Shown one piece after another: positions 30,717 through 43,206 of a stretch of 64,000 bases of DNA. The stretch spans positions 1,073,175,640-1,073,239,639 of the forward strand of contig CM066031.1 of the NCBI GenBank assembly GCA_033557465.1, in the 5' to 3' direction. This stretch comes from Ichthyophis bannanicus. Taxonomy: Eukaryota > Chordata > Amphibia > Gymnophiona > Ichthyophiidae. The translations under genes were made by a program, and so were the position numbers. Each line of letters begins with the position of its first letter. Within the stretch, counting starts at the first letter, position 1. The notes beneath the pieces are model-generated. The model ran no database searches, had not been told where the DNA came from, and saw only the letters and a list, made by a program, of their open reading frames with translations.

Positions 30717-31359
30717 TGTGGTAGGCGAAGGCCTATGATCCATGGTGTCTGAAATAAGCAGGGAGGCCTAAACAGCTTGACCTGTAAATGAAGCCTGTGG
30801 AGAGGCCCAAAGGAATTACACACTCCCCCAAATGCTGCTACCATAGAATCGAAACTTAACTGAGCACAATTAAGTATAGCTAAGCAGAATCGAAACTTAG
30901 AGAATATAGAAAAACAAGTTTTAATTGGTATTGATAAGAGTGAAGCTTCTATGGAATTAATTAACTCTGCTGAAAGAAAAGTTACAGTGCCCTGCTTTCC
31001 CACATATTCCAGCTGGTTAGCGACCTTGGAGGAGAAAAGTATCAAAGTTGAAGAACTGACCATTGTAATTGGGACTGAAAGGGGGGGAAAAAGGTGCTGA
31101 GCCCAGTCAGGGGCCCTCAATGGATAGCTATGTAACGGTACCGGGACCAATAGATGGTGAAAGAAGGGTTACCGGGACCAATGAAAGGTTTGCCTATGTC
31201 CAGAATGGGAAAGAACAGTATAAAAGTTGTTGTTTTGCTAGAAACCATTGCTCAGCCATTTTCAATGTGATTCTGCTTGAGTCTTGTGCACAAATAAATG
31301 ATTTGGACCTTCTGAAGAGACTCCTGGTATTATTGGTTTGTCTGTGCTCTGCCGCTACA
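30717..31359 (+). repeat. ERV-B 5' LTR
   Basis: Begins TGTGGTAGGCGAAGG and ends GCCGCTACA. The TATA box is TATAAAAG at 31219-31226 and the polyadenylation signal AATAAA is at 31293-31298. It shares blocks such as AGCTTGACCTGTAAATGA with the ERV-A LTR but is clearly diverged from it. Confidence 0.9.
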
Positions 31360-31365
31360 TATTCT

Positions 31366-31383
31366 TGGTGCATTGGCTGGGAA
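31366..31383 (+). other. ERV-B primer binding site, tRNA-Gly
   Basis: TGGTGCATTGGCTGGGAA matches the ERV-A primer site at 17 of 18 positions; the single difference is a C-to-T change. Confidence 0.85.
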
Positions 31384-31620
31384 CGTGTGGTCGGTCGGAG
31401 GGTATATAATCTGATATACCACGACTTTCCGCCTCCATAGGTTTGGTCCTGCCGGGATCGTGCTCTCCCGACGTGGGCTCGCTCCCTGGCGCCACCAGTC
31501 CCTTGCATCGGAGGGAGCTGGCCAGGCCTCGGCGGGTGCCGAGCCCGGACGGAGCCAACACCTCGAACCCGTGAGGGGAGTCCGAGGTCCAACTCATGCG
31601 CTTGCCCGGGAGTGGGGACC

Positions 31621-31637
31621 GGATCCGGTGAGTATAG
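31621..31637 (+). promoter_or_regulatory. ERV-B splice donor (candidate)
   Basis: GGATCCG/GTGAGTATAG, with the intron starting at 31628, is identical in core to the donor of ERV-A. Confidence 0.65.
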
Positions 31638-32207
31638 TTTTCTTGGTATGTCTAGACAGATGAGTCAGATCTGCAGCTTGGAACTTGTAAACTTGTAATT
31701 TGAAAGGCCTTAAAACTTTGGAATTTTGGTAAGAGGGCATGATCACCTCTCGAAGGCGGTCCAAGTAACCTTGCATAGTGTATGCGCGAGGTGAACCCAC
31801 TGCTTCTTTGGAATTTGGAATTTGAATTTGCATTTGGTAAGAGAGCTCTCAAGATGGTCCGAGTAACCCTGCATAGTGTATGCGTGGGGCGAAACCACCG
31901 TCTTTTTGATTTTGAATTTGATAGCCTAGTCAGAAGAGACAGGACTGGGTTTTTTGGGATACGTTGCTAGCATGATTGTGTGAATGAAGTGTGATTGAGA
32001 GGTCTTGCAACTCAGACCAAGCGAAGGCGGACTCCTGAGTAACGCATTTCCTGGCCGGGCGACCGCGTCCAGGTCGTAAAAAGGAGGAAGCGACCGTCGT
32101 CTTGTCTTGTTTTGTGTATCCCTGAATGTTTCTAGGACCGTGAGAACCCCTCACCCGCGGTCCGCCCTCCTTTTCCCTTTTGTTTGTTGTTGCACGCACA
32201 CATCGAT

Positions 32208-34049
32208 ATGGGAGGGGCGGGGTCTACCAGGCACACTCCGTTAGAATGTATGGTTAAATACTTTAACAAGGGATACACAGGAGATTATGGAGTAAAAATG
32301 ACTGCGTCACGATTACAATTGTTGTGTACTAGAGAGTGGCCTGTATTAGAACCCCAGTGGCCCCGAGAGGGAACCTTTAGCATAGGAATTATTCAGTCCA
32401 CCGGAAGGTGCGAGCAGCGCACCCCGACCAGTATCCCTATATAGATTCCTGGTTAAGTATTTGTGAAAGCCCACCCCCTTGGGCTCAGCGCTGTTATGAA
32501 GAACAGTGTAGAATAATGGTAGCGCTGACAGAGCAGACACAGAAGGCAGGGAAAGAAAAGAAGCTCGAAAAGAAACCTGTCTATGTTGATCCTGATTCAC
32601 CAGTAGTTATAATTAGGCAGCCCCAAGCTCAGCGCCCCGCAAGAGTACCACCGCGTCCCGCGGCAGTCCCCCGGGACCGGGAGGGTCCACCCCCTCACCA
32701 GCCAGAAGACCAGTTAGATGAGCCGTCTCATGAAGAGGCTGATCAGTCTGGGACAGAGACTGAGGATAAGCAGGAGTCAGAGCAGGAAGATGAAGACGCA
32801 TCTTCCCTGACTGAGACAGAAAGTGAAAAATCAGTTGTCAGTGCTAGTTCATCTGTTGCAAGCGAGACTCCCCAGACTAAGCGAGTCTCGAAGCTGAAAG
32901 CCCCCACCAAGATACCGAAAGTCACTACTAAGAAGCAGAAAGCCCTCCCGAAATTATTAGCCCCCCCTGCGGCAAGTCCCGGGAATGCCCGTGAGAGATG
33001 CAGATGACCAGATAGTACCGGGGCCCCTAAGTTTAGTTTATGTGCCTTTCTCCACTACTGATTTGCTGAACTGGAAATTACATTATGCCTCCTATACTGA
33101 CAAGCCCCAAGAGTTAACAGAACTAATGAGCACAATTATGCAGACCCATCAACCCACTTGGTCAGATTGCCGTCAGCTCCTGTCTACTTTATTCACTACT
33201 GAGGAGCGGACAAGAATTATGCGAGCAGCTGTTAATTGGCTAGCAGATAATCCCCAAGCAGAGGGACCACCCGGAATAGATAATCGCGAAGCAGCAAAGA
33301 AAGAATTCCCAAACGAGGATCCTCAGTGGGATCCGAACACCGAAGTAGGATCCAAAGCTCTAGCACGCTTTCGCCAAGGCCTTTTACAAGGTCTGCGAAA
33401 GGGGGGTCAGAAAGCCATGAATCTCACCAAGACAGCCGAAGTGCTCCAAGGCATAGACGAAAGCCCAGCAGTATTCTATGAGAGATTATCTGAAGCATAC
33501 AGAATGTACACTCCCTATGACCCAGCTGCACCAGGAAGTCTATGTATGGTGAATGCAGCTTTTGTCAGCCAGTCTCAACCAGACATTATACGTAAACTAC
33601 AGAAACTAGAAGGGTTTGCGGGCATGAATGTGACTCAGTTATTGGACGTCGCCCATAGAGTGTTTGTGAATCGTGATAATGAAAGACAGAGAGAAAGTGA
33701 ACGTAAAATAAAGAAGAAAGCCGATTTTTTGGCTGCAGCGTTAGTTGAACAGAAAAGGGGAGGTTTCCCTAGTCAGAGGAGCAGAGGAAGAGGGAGGGGC
33801 CGAGGAGAAAGCCGGCCCCCACTAGGCGTGAATCAATGCGCTTATTGCAGGGAAGAAGGACATTGGAGGAATGCATGCCCGCGACTCGAAGACACTTCCC
33901 GTGATGAAGAAGAGAACGCCCTTCAGAGAGAGAGAGGCCGACCCCAGAACCGCAGAGGAACCAATCGAGAACATTTTCAACGAGAACGAGCGGAGGCCAT
34001 ACAGGGAGTTGCAGCCGCAACGGCCTCTGATTTTGATGAAACAGATTAG
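32208..34049 (+). pseudogene. gag: ERV-B gag, two frameshifts
   Basis: The ATG at 32208 gives the same MGG start as ERV-A and the matrix reads WPREGTFSIGIIQST. A frameshift near 32405 moves the frame, HPDQYPYIDSWLSICE continues in another frame, and a second shift near 32985-33005 returns it. From 32985 the capsid and nucleocapsid are open: IDESPAVFYERL, YTPYDPAAPG and a CCHC knuckle (CAYCREEGHWRNAC). It ends in the same amber TAG as ERV-A, followed in frame by pol. The product would be truncated in matrix. Confidence 0.9.
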
Positions 34050-37000
34050 GACCGACTGGGCTCCGAATTCGCTTTAGGTCTCCAGGAGCCTATGGTCAGT
34101 ATACAAATAGGAGACCAATTCATGGACTTTATGGTTGATACTGGAGCAGAACATTCTGTAGTAGATAAGCAGATAGCCCTTTTTCTACAAGGGCAGTCAC
34201 CATTGTGGGAGCAACTGGTACTAAAGCCACTAAGCCTTTTCTTCAAAACCGCATATGTAATTTAGGGGGACAGCAAATAACGCACCAATTCCTTTACATG
34301 CCCGAGTGCCCAGTGCCACTACTGGGACGAGATATGCTAGCCAAACTGCAGGCCCAAATATCCTTTACTGAGAAAGGAGAAATGCAAATGACAGTAAATT
34401 CAAAACCTGCGGGACTGATGGTGCTTACTGTTCCCTGAGAAGAAGAGTGGAGATATTATGGTACAGAGCCAATCCTTGACACCAATGTTGAACATACTCT
34501 AAAAAGTATTGTAGCCCCTCCTGGAGTATGGGCAGAGGGCAACCCACCAGGCCTAGCCAAACATATAGCTCCAATAATTGTGAACCTCAAGCCTAGTGCA
34601 GAACCAGTACATGTCAAACAATACCCACTTCCAAGAGCAGCAATTGAAGACATCCACCGCCACTTGTTGAGACTACTGGAGTATGGCCTACTTAAAGTAT
34701 GTCAGTCATCATGGAACACTCCTCTCTTGCCAGTGAAGAAGCCTGGGACAGGTGACTACCGCCCAGTGCAAGATCTAAGGAGAGTAAATGAAGCAGTTGA
34801 AACCATACATCCAGTTGTGCCGAATCCTTATACACTCTTAGGACTAATTCCTGCTGAAGCTTCCCACTTTACTGTTTTGGATTTGAAGGATGCATTCTTT
34901 TGCATAAGATTAGCCCCAATTAGCCAATTGCTGTTTGTCTTTGAATGGCAGGACTCTGTCTCAGGACGACGGGGCCAACTTACTTGGACACGATTGCCCC
35001 AAGGATTTAAGAACTCACCCACCATTTTTAGTGCTGCACTAAACCAGGATCTTTCAAGCTACCCTGTGGCCCCTGGAAAAAGAGTACTACTCCAATATGT
35101 GGATGATCTACTGGTAGCTGCCATATCGGAAAGTGAATGTATACAGGCCACTAATGACCTCTTGCAACTATTGGATGAAGCTGGATACAAAGTTTCCAGA
35201 GCAAAAGCACAGCTATGCCAAAAAGAAGTAAAATATTTGGGCTTCCGCCTGTCCAAAGGGAGCCGACAGTTGGGACGAGAAAGGAAGGAAGCCGTATGCA
35301 GTATCCCAACCCCAACCACCAGAAAGCAAGTCAGAGCCTTTCTGGGAGCAGCAGGGTACTGCCGAATATGGATACTTAACTTTGCCCAGATTGCTAAACC
35401 ACTATATGAAGCCACCAAAGGAGAAGAGAAGTCGCCACTAGAGTGGGGACCTGAACAAGACGCAGCTTTTAAAACCCTTAAGGAAGAATTAATGTTGTCA
35501 CCAGCACTTGGATTACCAGACGTTCACAAGCCTTTCCATCTATTTGTACATGAAATGCAAGGGAACGCTCTAGGCATGTTGACTCAGAAATTAGGACATT
35601 GGGAGCGACCCGTAGCATACCTATCGAAACAGTTGGACACTGTAGCCAAAGGATGGCCACCATGTTTCAGGGATGTTGCAGCCACAGCATTATTAGTGAG
35701 TGAAGCAGATAAACTCACCTTAGGACAGCATCTACGCATCACAGTACCACATGCAGTACTTGCCCTCATGGAACAAAAAGCAAACCATTGGCTCACCAAT
35801 TCTCGAATGCTGAAATACCAGAGCATGCTATGTGAAAATCCACAAGTACAATTGGAAGTGAGCCATGCCTTGAACCCAGCCACATTGATACCAATCAGCA
35901 GAGGCCCTCCAGAGCATGACTGTATAGAAGTCATGGATACTGTATTTTCAAGTCGACCTGATCTAACTGATGTGCCCCTAGAGAATCCTGACCAGACCTA
36001 TTTCGTGGATGGAAGCAGCCTCATCATTAATGGACGACGCTGTGCCGGGTACGCAGTGGTAACCCGAGAGAAAATCATTGAATCATCAGCTCTTGCATCA
36101 GGCACGTCAGCCCAGAAAGCAGAATTGATAGCACTTACCAGAGCACTAGTATTAGGTGTGGGACTTCAGTTGAATGTATACACGGACTCAAAATATGCCT
36201 TCACCACTCTGCATGCACATGGAGCTCTCTACAAAGAACGAGGGCTCATCACCTCAGGAGGCAAATCAGTCAAATACGGCCCAGAGATATTGATGCTATT
36301 AGATGCAGTATGGGCCCCTACACGTGTTGCTGTCATGCACTGTCGAGGACACCAAGCAGGAAAAGGAGAAGTTGCCCAAGGAAACAGATTTGCTGACGCC
36401 TCAGCACGCAAAGCAGCCATGACAGGTCGAATCTCGTCACAAGCAACACCAGTTCAAGCAGCATTGTTTCCAGTACCTCTTAATCTATGGACACCACGAT
36501 ATACCACCAAAGAATTGGACTACTACTGTGAGAAAGAAAAAGGAGTATTGAAAGATGGGTGGATTGAGCTGCCACCACCAGAGGGCAGTCAACCCCCAGG
36601 ACGAATAGTGATCCCTGAATCATTGGGACCGGCCTTCGTTAAGGCCTTTCATCAAGCCACACATTACGGGGAAAGTGCTATGGAAAAAGCACTCAAACCA
36701 CACTTTTGTATCGCTCTGTTGGGAGCCTTGTCAGCCTCAGTAGCCCGCCAGTGTCTGATTTGTGCCAAGAATAATGCCAAACAGGGTCCCACGCCACCAC
36801 CCCGAGTTCAGTCAGGAGGTGTTACCCCCATGCACCACCTGCAAGTAGACTTTACCGAAATGCCAAAAGCCAGCGGATACCATTACTTGTTAGTTCTGGT
36901 TTGTACCTTCTCCGGGTGGGTGGAGGCCTTTCCCACCAGAACTGAAAAAGCCCGAGAAGTTACCAAGGTTCTGCTAAGAGAAATCATCCCCAGATTTGGA

Positions 37001-38703
37001 ATCCCAGCAGTCATAGGGTCAGACAATGGACCCTCCTTTGTATCTCAAATTACCCAGCAGTTAGCAAGTGCCTTACAGATACAATGGAAGTTACACACTG
37101 CATACAGACCCCAAAGTTCAGGGAAAGTTGAGCGAATGAATAGAACTTTGAAATCTCAGATGTCCAAGCTATGTCAGGAGACCCACCTAAAGTGGCCCCA
37201 GGTTCTCCCAATAGCATTATTTATTTATTTTATTTATTTATTTAACAGTTTCTTATATACTGCCCCTTCCAGAGATCAGGGGCGGTTCACATCGAACAAA
37301 AATCAATATACTTCTGTATATTTTACATGGAACTTGTGTTAACTATGTACACGTTTAGTTACATTGAACATGTTTTGAACATTAACTAGAATAACACTAT
37401 TCAAACTATGTACAGGTCATCACAACATAATTGAGTTACCGGTATTATTTACAATAGAGATATAGCCATTTGTTTGTGTAAATCTTTGTCTGTAGGGTAA
37501 GGCAGAGTAGAGTAAGTGTCTTTCTTATGTTTAATCATTTGTTCTGTCTTGAGAACTGTGAATGTGTTTCTGTGATTGTATCGGAGAGGTTTTTTGTTGG
37601 TAGGGGATCTCAAAGTGTTTTGTGAAAAGGTATGTTTTTAGTTCTTTTTTGAATTGGTGAAGGTCTTTTATTTTGCGGAGGGTTAATGGGATTTCGTTCC
37701 AGAGGGTAGGGGCAGCAAAGGAGAAGGCTCTATCACTTGTCGTTGCTCTGGTCCTTCTGAAATTAGTTTTTATGTTGAGGGAGTGGGTTGCGTTCTGTCT
37801 TCGTGTTCTAGTTTCTGATGGGGTTTGTAATAGGGTAGATAGTTGGGAGGGAGAGATGTTATTGAGGAGTTTAAAGGTAGTAAGGAGGATTTTATATTTT
37901 ATTCGGCTGCTTATGGGGAGCCAATGAAGATCTAGTAGTATTGGGGTCACGTGGTCTGTTAGCTTAGCTTTTGTGACCATCTTGGCACATATGTTTTGTG
38001 CTCTTTGGAGGAGGTATATGCTTTTTAGTGGTAGGCCATTTAGAATGTTATTGCAGTAGTCAAAGTGGGGGGTGATGAGGGAGTTGACCACTGATCTAAA
38101 GTCATGTGTGTTGAGTAGGGGTCTCAGGTGTTGTATTGTCTTGAGTTTATAGAATATCGTTTTTACTGTATGTTTTATGTGTGGGATCATGGTGAGTGAA
38201 TGGTCCAGAATTATTCCAAGGTATTTTACCTCCTTTTACTTAGAATACGCTCAGCTCCTGTGAAATCATCAGGATTTTCCCCTTTCGAAGTTATGTATGG
38301 TAAACCCCCACCAATTGTACAGGGAATTAAAGGTAGTTTAACACAAATTGGTTCAGAAATATCCAGACAAGAGCTCCTAGCTCTTAGTTCTGTTCTGCAG
38401 ACTCTCCATGTGTGGATACAGGACCAGTTGCCTATCAACTTGACGGAACCCCTGCATCCCTACAAGCCTGGTACCTCGGTGTGGATCAAAGATTGGAAAA
38501 AGACACCGCTGGAACCTCATTGGAAGGGATCATACACCGTCATCCTGTCTACACCAACAGCCGTGAAGGTAGCAGAGATCGAATCCTGGATCCATCACAG
38601 CAGAGTCAAGCTAGCAGCTGTTCCAGACCCGGAGCAGTGGACAGCAGTACAACATCCTGATATCCCTTTGCGACTCACCCTGAGGCGGCAACCAGCGACC
38701 TAG
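34050..38703 (+). pseudogene. pol: ERV-B pol, disrupted by frameshift, stop and LINE insertion
   Basis: Protease DTGAEHSVV is present, but a one-base shift in a T-run near 34175 breaks the frame. It is open again from 34205 to a TGA at about 34436, where ERV-A has Arg; a CGA-to-TGA change, typical of CpG decay, explains this. From 34439 the frame runs through RT (LDLKDAFF, YVDDLL), RNase H (VDGSS, YTDSK) and the integrase HHCC and DDE residues up to 37219. There an L2 LINE interrupts it. The last 155 codons of integrase resume at 38237-38703 (RIRSAPVK ... WIHHSRVK). All parts align collinearly with ERV-A. Confidence 0.92.
37220..38236 (-). mobile_element. L2-type LINE 3' fragment inserted in ERV-B integrase
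   Basis: Inserted in minus orientation; its AATAAATAAATAAAATAAAT tail is at the left end. The minus-strand frame 37531-38190 encodes the ORF2 C-terminal domain, with PHFDYCNNILNGLP and LHWLPISSRIKYK, the same family as 9165-10840 but clearly diverged from it. ERV-A shows the uninterrupted target, so the boundaries are well placed; any target duplication is at most 2-3 bp. It is 5' truncated and has no RT core. Confidence 0.88.
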
Positions 38704-39026
38704 AACTCCCTTGGGTCACCCCAACAACCACCGCACCTTGCCGTAGACAAGTCTTTCAAAGAGGATTGCTGTCTCCAATACAGCAAGATTTGTTCTTGCA
38801 GACTCCATGTGTACAATTTTGGTACACTGACTGACTCCATATTGACTAATCTATTTAGAGTCAACTACGGTTGGTAAGTTGGCATACGACGAACATTTGA
38901 GGATCTTCAATCAACACCGACACCCGTTGAATTGCTTCATTAGCAAACGGGTCAGCATTGTGCCAAGAAGAAGAGGACGTCGAGGTCAAGATTTTCCAGC
39001 GAGGATTCAGAAGAACTACAATCAAC

Positions 39027-41104
39027 ATGCATCCCTGTTTCTACTTTGTCCTGGTTGCTTGCATGGGGAGCCTGAACTTACTTGTGCCTTACCCCCATGT
39101 ACTGCTTGCATTACTTCCACTCGAACTGGAATGAAAGTGACTCAGACTTTGCTTTATCATTCTTACTATACCTGTACTGGTACAGTAAGTCGGTGTATAT
39201 ACAACACCACTGAACTGAACGTTTGTACTAAGGGAAATACTAAAGTTTGTTTTAATCCACATCAGAACCCATCCTATTAAACTCTAGAAATACGATGGGA
39301 TGATGCAGATGGAGCTGTACTTAATGTCACACCCCCACTCACTGACCCTACAAAGAGTGCTGCTTTGTATTTTGATGCTTGTGATGCTATAAATAGGGAT
39401 GGTCGGTCTCATTGTGCTAACTGGGAAAAAGCATACTATCATGATCATAAATATATGTGTCCAGAAGGAACCACCGAGTGGGGGGCGTGTACAGGCAAAC
39501 GAGTTTTAGCAAATGAATATAGCACAGCACCAGTTCAAGACTACTATTACCCAAAGTGGGAATGTGTGTTTTATGCTACATGGAAGACTGGTATGGTAGA
39601 GAATACCAGGGATAATCGAATGGCAGCCTTACTTAAGCCCTCTCTGACGAATCCAGAAAAATGTAAGAAGGGTGCCTGTAACCCATTAGAACTACACATA
39701 ATGAATCCCAGTGCATGAAAACAAGGGTATAAATTTGGATTACGCATTGCAGGCTCTGGATCAGATCCAGGGACCATTGTATATATTAGACTAAATACCC
39801 AAGCCCATCGATCATCAAGGTACCATATACATAACACTTTCTATGAAACCATGCATATAAACAAGTTTGATATCCCTCACCCTTCTCAGAATTTGTTCTT
39901 AGAGTTGGCTGGAGCTGTGGTCTCCAGTCTCCACATTTCAGATTGTTATTTTTGTGGTGGAACCAAAATGGGTGATCAGTGGCCTTGGGAGGCCCAAGAA
40001 CTGAATTACTCAATAAACTACAATCAGACAGAGCTGCACAAGACTACCAGTGAATGGGTATTAGCACACCCAATAGTTGGACGTCTGTGTTACGCTCGAA
40101 CTGGACCCCAGTTTACCTCGAAGGTAGGACAGCTCGTCTGTCTTAGCCAGAAGTTCTATAATGACACCACAAAACAGACATCCTGGTGGTCAGGAATTAA
40201 TGAATCTGAACCCACCAATCCATTAGCGAGATTTCCTGAGCTCGCCCCTCTATGGACTGACCTTGCCCAACCTTATGTCTGGCAAGCCCCACCTGGCCTA
40301 TATTGGATTTGTGGAACCCAAGCATATGCTCGACTCCCTATTCATTGGGGAGGGGCGTGTGTCTTAGGGACTATCCGACCCTCTTTCTTTCTATTGCCCA
40401 CAGAACATGGAGAACAATTAGGCTACCCAGTCTATTCAAAGAGACAGAAGAGAGCAGCTTTACAGATAGGCAAGTGGGAGAAATGGGATGGTGAGGATTG
40501 GCTTCCTGAGCGAATTATCGCCTATTATGGACCTGCCACTTGGGAGCAAGATGGCATATGGGGATATCGTACCCCAATTTATATGTTGAATAGAATTATA
40601 CGCTTGCAGGCAGTAGTTGAACTCATTACCAATGAAACCAGTCAAGCACATACACTTCTAGCCAGACAAAGCACACAAATGCGCACAGCAATATACCAAA
40701 ATCGCTTGGCACTAGATTACTTATTAGCTGCTGAAGGAGGAGCTTGTGGTAAGCTAAATCTCACAAATTGTTGCTTGAAGATAGATGATAAGGGTCAGGT
40801 AGTTGAAGAAATTGCTGAGAACATGCGAAAGCAAGCTTATGTGCCAGTACAGACCTGGCATGGTCTTCAGATACCCAATTGGTTTGCATCTATCTTCTCT
40901 GGTTTGGGAGGACTTACTACTTTCGCTATGCTGATATTGCTCTTTCTAGCATTGTTTCTACTCTTACCATGTATAATCCCATGTTGTATGCGCTCTATTA
41001 ACAGTGTTATTGAGAATACAGTGGAGCGGAAAACCGCAACTAAGATTTTAGCCTTATGGCAACCTAATCCTGCTACGTATGGTCGAAACCCGACCCCAGT
41101 GTAA
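39027..41104 (+). pseudogene. env: ERV-B envelope gene, frameshift and two stops
   Basis: The ATG at 39027 opens a signal-peptide-like start, but a frameshift near 39060 puts the rest (from TCALPPCTAC) in another frame. In that frame a TAA at 39278 and a TGA at 39716 interrupt the surface subunit; the TGA replaces a Trp codon seen in ERV-A. From 39719 it is open to 41104, including RQKR cleavage, YYGPATW, QNRLALDYLLAAEGG, the C-x7-CC motif and the membrane span. It cannot make full-length Env. Confidence 0.9.
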
Positions 41105-41150
41105 TAGTGATTTAAATCTCACACCTTATTAGTAATAGGGTGAGATTAAT

Positions 41151-41161
41151 CAAAGGGGGAA
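41151..41161 (+). other. ERV-B polypurine tract
   Basis: CAAAGGGGGAA directly precedes the 3' LTR. Confidence 0.8.
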
Positions 41162-41806
41162 TGTGGTAGGCGAAGGCCTTTGATCCATGGTGTCTGAAAT
41201 AAGCAGGGAGGCCTAAACAGCTTGACCTGTAAATGAAGCCTGTGGAGAGGCCCAAAGGAATTACACACTCCCCCAAATGCTGCTACCATAGAATCGAAAC
41301 TTAACTGAGCACAATTAAGTATAGCTAAGCAGAATCGAAACTTAGAGAATATAGAAAAACAAGTTTTAATTGGTATTGATAAGAGAGTGAAGCTTCTATG
41401 GAATTAATTAACTCTGCTGAAAGAAAAGTTACAGTGCCCTGCTTTCCCACATATTCCAGCTGGTTAGCGACCTTGGAGGAGAAAAGTATCAAAGTTGAAG
41501 AACTGACCATTGTAATTGGGACTGAAAGGGGGGGAAACAGGTGCTAAGCCCAGTCAGGGGCCCTCATTGGATAGCTACGTAACGGTACCGGGACCAATAG
41601 ATGGTGAAAGAAGGGTTACCGGGACCAATGAAAGGTTTGCCTATGTCCAGAATGGGAAAGAACAGTATAAAAGTTGTTGTTTTGCTAGAAACCATTGCTC
41701 AGCCATTTTGAATGTGATTCTGCTTGAGTCTTGTGCACAAATAAATGATTTGGACCTTCTGAACAGACTCCTGGTATTATTGGTTTGTCTGCGCTCTGCC
41801 GCTACA
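41162..41806 (+). repeat. ERV-B 3' LTR
   Basis: Same ends as the 5' LTR. Differences include GCCTTTGATCC versus GCCTATGATCC, a 2-bp AG insertion near 41387, and point changes near the U3/R border. It follows the polypurine tract CAAAGGGGGAA (41151-41161). Confidence 0.9.
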
Positions 41807-41810
41807 CAAT
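41807..41810. repeat. ERV-B target site duplication CAAT (right)
   Basis: Abuts the 3' LTR and matches 30713-30716. Confidence 0.85.
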
Positions 41811-42862
41811 GATTTATATTTATTTGCTGAAAGACACTGACTATAATTTTGCAGTTCTTCAGGAACCTAGAGGGAAATCTTTAGTGACTGCCAGCAAATT
41901 TTCCCGTGAACATATACTGGAAGGCTGTGCAGTGGAAAGTATGTAACCTGCATATTTTTTCAGGAGGGAAGCATGTTGGTTAAGAAAGTTATTTTAGAAG
42001 CTTGCACATTATTTGCACATGTAAATAGCGGGGTTTACATGTGCAAAATCCTTCTCTACTAAAACGGCAATAGAAAGCCACTGTTTATATGTCTGAATAC
42101 ACAGCACACATAGTTTCAAAGGGTACATGGTGTGACAATAGTTTGGATGGAATGGAAACCTATGTGTGTAATTCTTATTTTGTAATAGTAATATACAAAT
42201 ACCTGAAAAAAAAATGTTGGCATTTAGACCTGCCTCCTGAAAATTTCACCTATTGTATATATGTATCCCAATAATTATTTGTGCAGACTGCAATGTAAAA
42301 ACCACATAAAGAAGAGTTTTACATTTTTAAAGAGTATATTTTTGGATTTAATGATTTACTTTTTCATTGTTTTTATCTATGGGGTCTATTCTGAACCGCG
42401 TTTAGTGGGTCTGAACATCTAATCCGGACATTCAGCCCCGCTAAAGGCCTGGCCTGCCTGGAAACAGAGCTCCCTGTGTACGGGAGGTGGCAGGTTGCAG
42501 GCAGAGCGAGGGCGGGCTGGGGGCCCTGTATATCTGGGGTTGGCCATTTATAAGAGGGCTTATTCCACCTCAGAGGAGGAATAAGGCCACCTAGACAGAG
42601 GAGGACGATGGATTTTGGGGCCAGGAAGGCAGGTGAGGGACTGCAGGGGGTTTCCTGCAGCCCAATCCTGGCCACAGTGGCCTGATTGAGGGTCAGTCTG
42701 TGGAGAAAGGAACACTGCCATCGCTTGCGTTTCTTGCATAGAGTCATGGTGGCACGACAACAGGACACTATGCCACTGCTGCTCCATGCAGGAGCCAGGC
42801 TGGGCTAGCCAGGGGAGTTGCTTAGATGTCCAGGCAACCAGAATAGGGGCATGGCCTGTACA
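41811..42862. other. unassigned non-coding DNA
   Basis: No gene or recognised repeat. A GC-rich stretch lies at 42400-42700. Confidence 0.4.
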
Positions 42863-43146
42863 GGGAGGAGTAGCCTAGTGGTTGGGGCAAGGTACTTCAG
42901 GCCGGAAGGTCGGGGGTTCAAATCCCACTAGAGGACAGAAACCTTGGGCCGGAAGGACTGGGGTTTCTAGTCCCACAGATGCTCCTTGTGGTCTTGGGCA
43001 AGCCACTTAACCCTCCATTGCCCATGTTCCCTGTAAGTATTAGTGTGTGTCTCATATCCCCGCATGTTAAGTGTATCCCCCAATTGTGTTGTGACCGCTT
43101 TGATTGAAGGATAAGGCGGTATACAAAACTGTCTAAATAAATAAAA
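42863..43146 (+). mobile_element. tRNA-headed SINE with LINE-like tail
   Basis: A box TAGCCTAGTGGTTGGGG and B box GGTTCAAATCCC, then the body CTCCTTGTGGTCTTGGGCAA, then a tail GCGGTATACAAAACTG ending TAAATAAATAAAA. The tail resembles the L2-type LINE 3' end at 10740-10830, suggesting L2 machinery copies it. Confidence 0.85.
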
Positions 43147-43206
43147 TCCAGGCAGGGGAGGGGACACACACTGAAATTGGCCTCCACATCTATATTTTCA
43201 CTGCCT

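Larger units (their letters stand above)
30717..41806 (+). mobile_element. ERV-B: full-length but disabled gammaretrovirus-like provirus
   Basis: LTRs are at 30717-31359 (643 bp) and 41162-41806 (645 bp), with a CAAT target duplication at 30713-30716 and 41807-41810. I count about nine differences plus a 2-bp indel between the LTRs, so it is older than ERV-A. The 11,090 bp include an L2 LINE insertion of about 1 kb in pol. The gene order and proteins are closely related to ERV-A, but gag has two frameshifts, pol a frameshift, a stop and the LINE, and env a frameshift and two stops. It is the opposite orientation to ERV-A. Confidence 0.95.
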
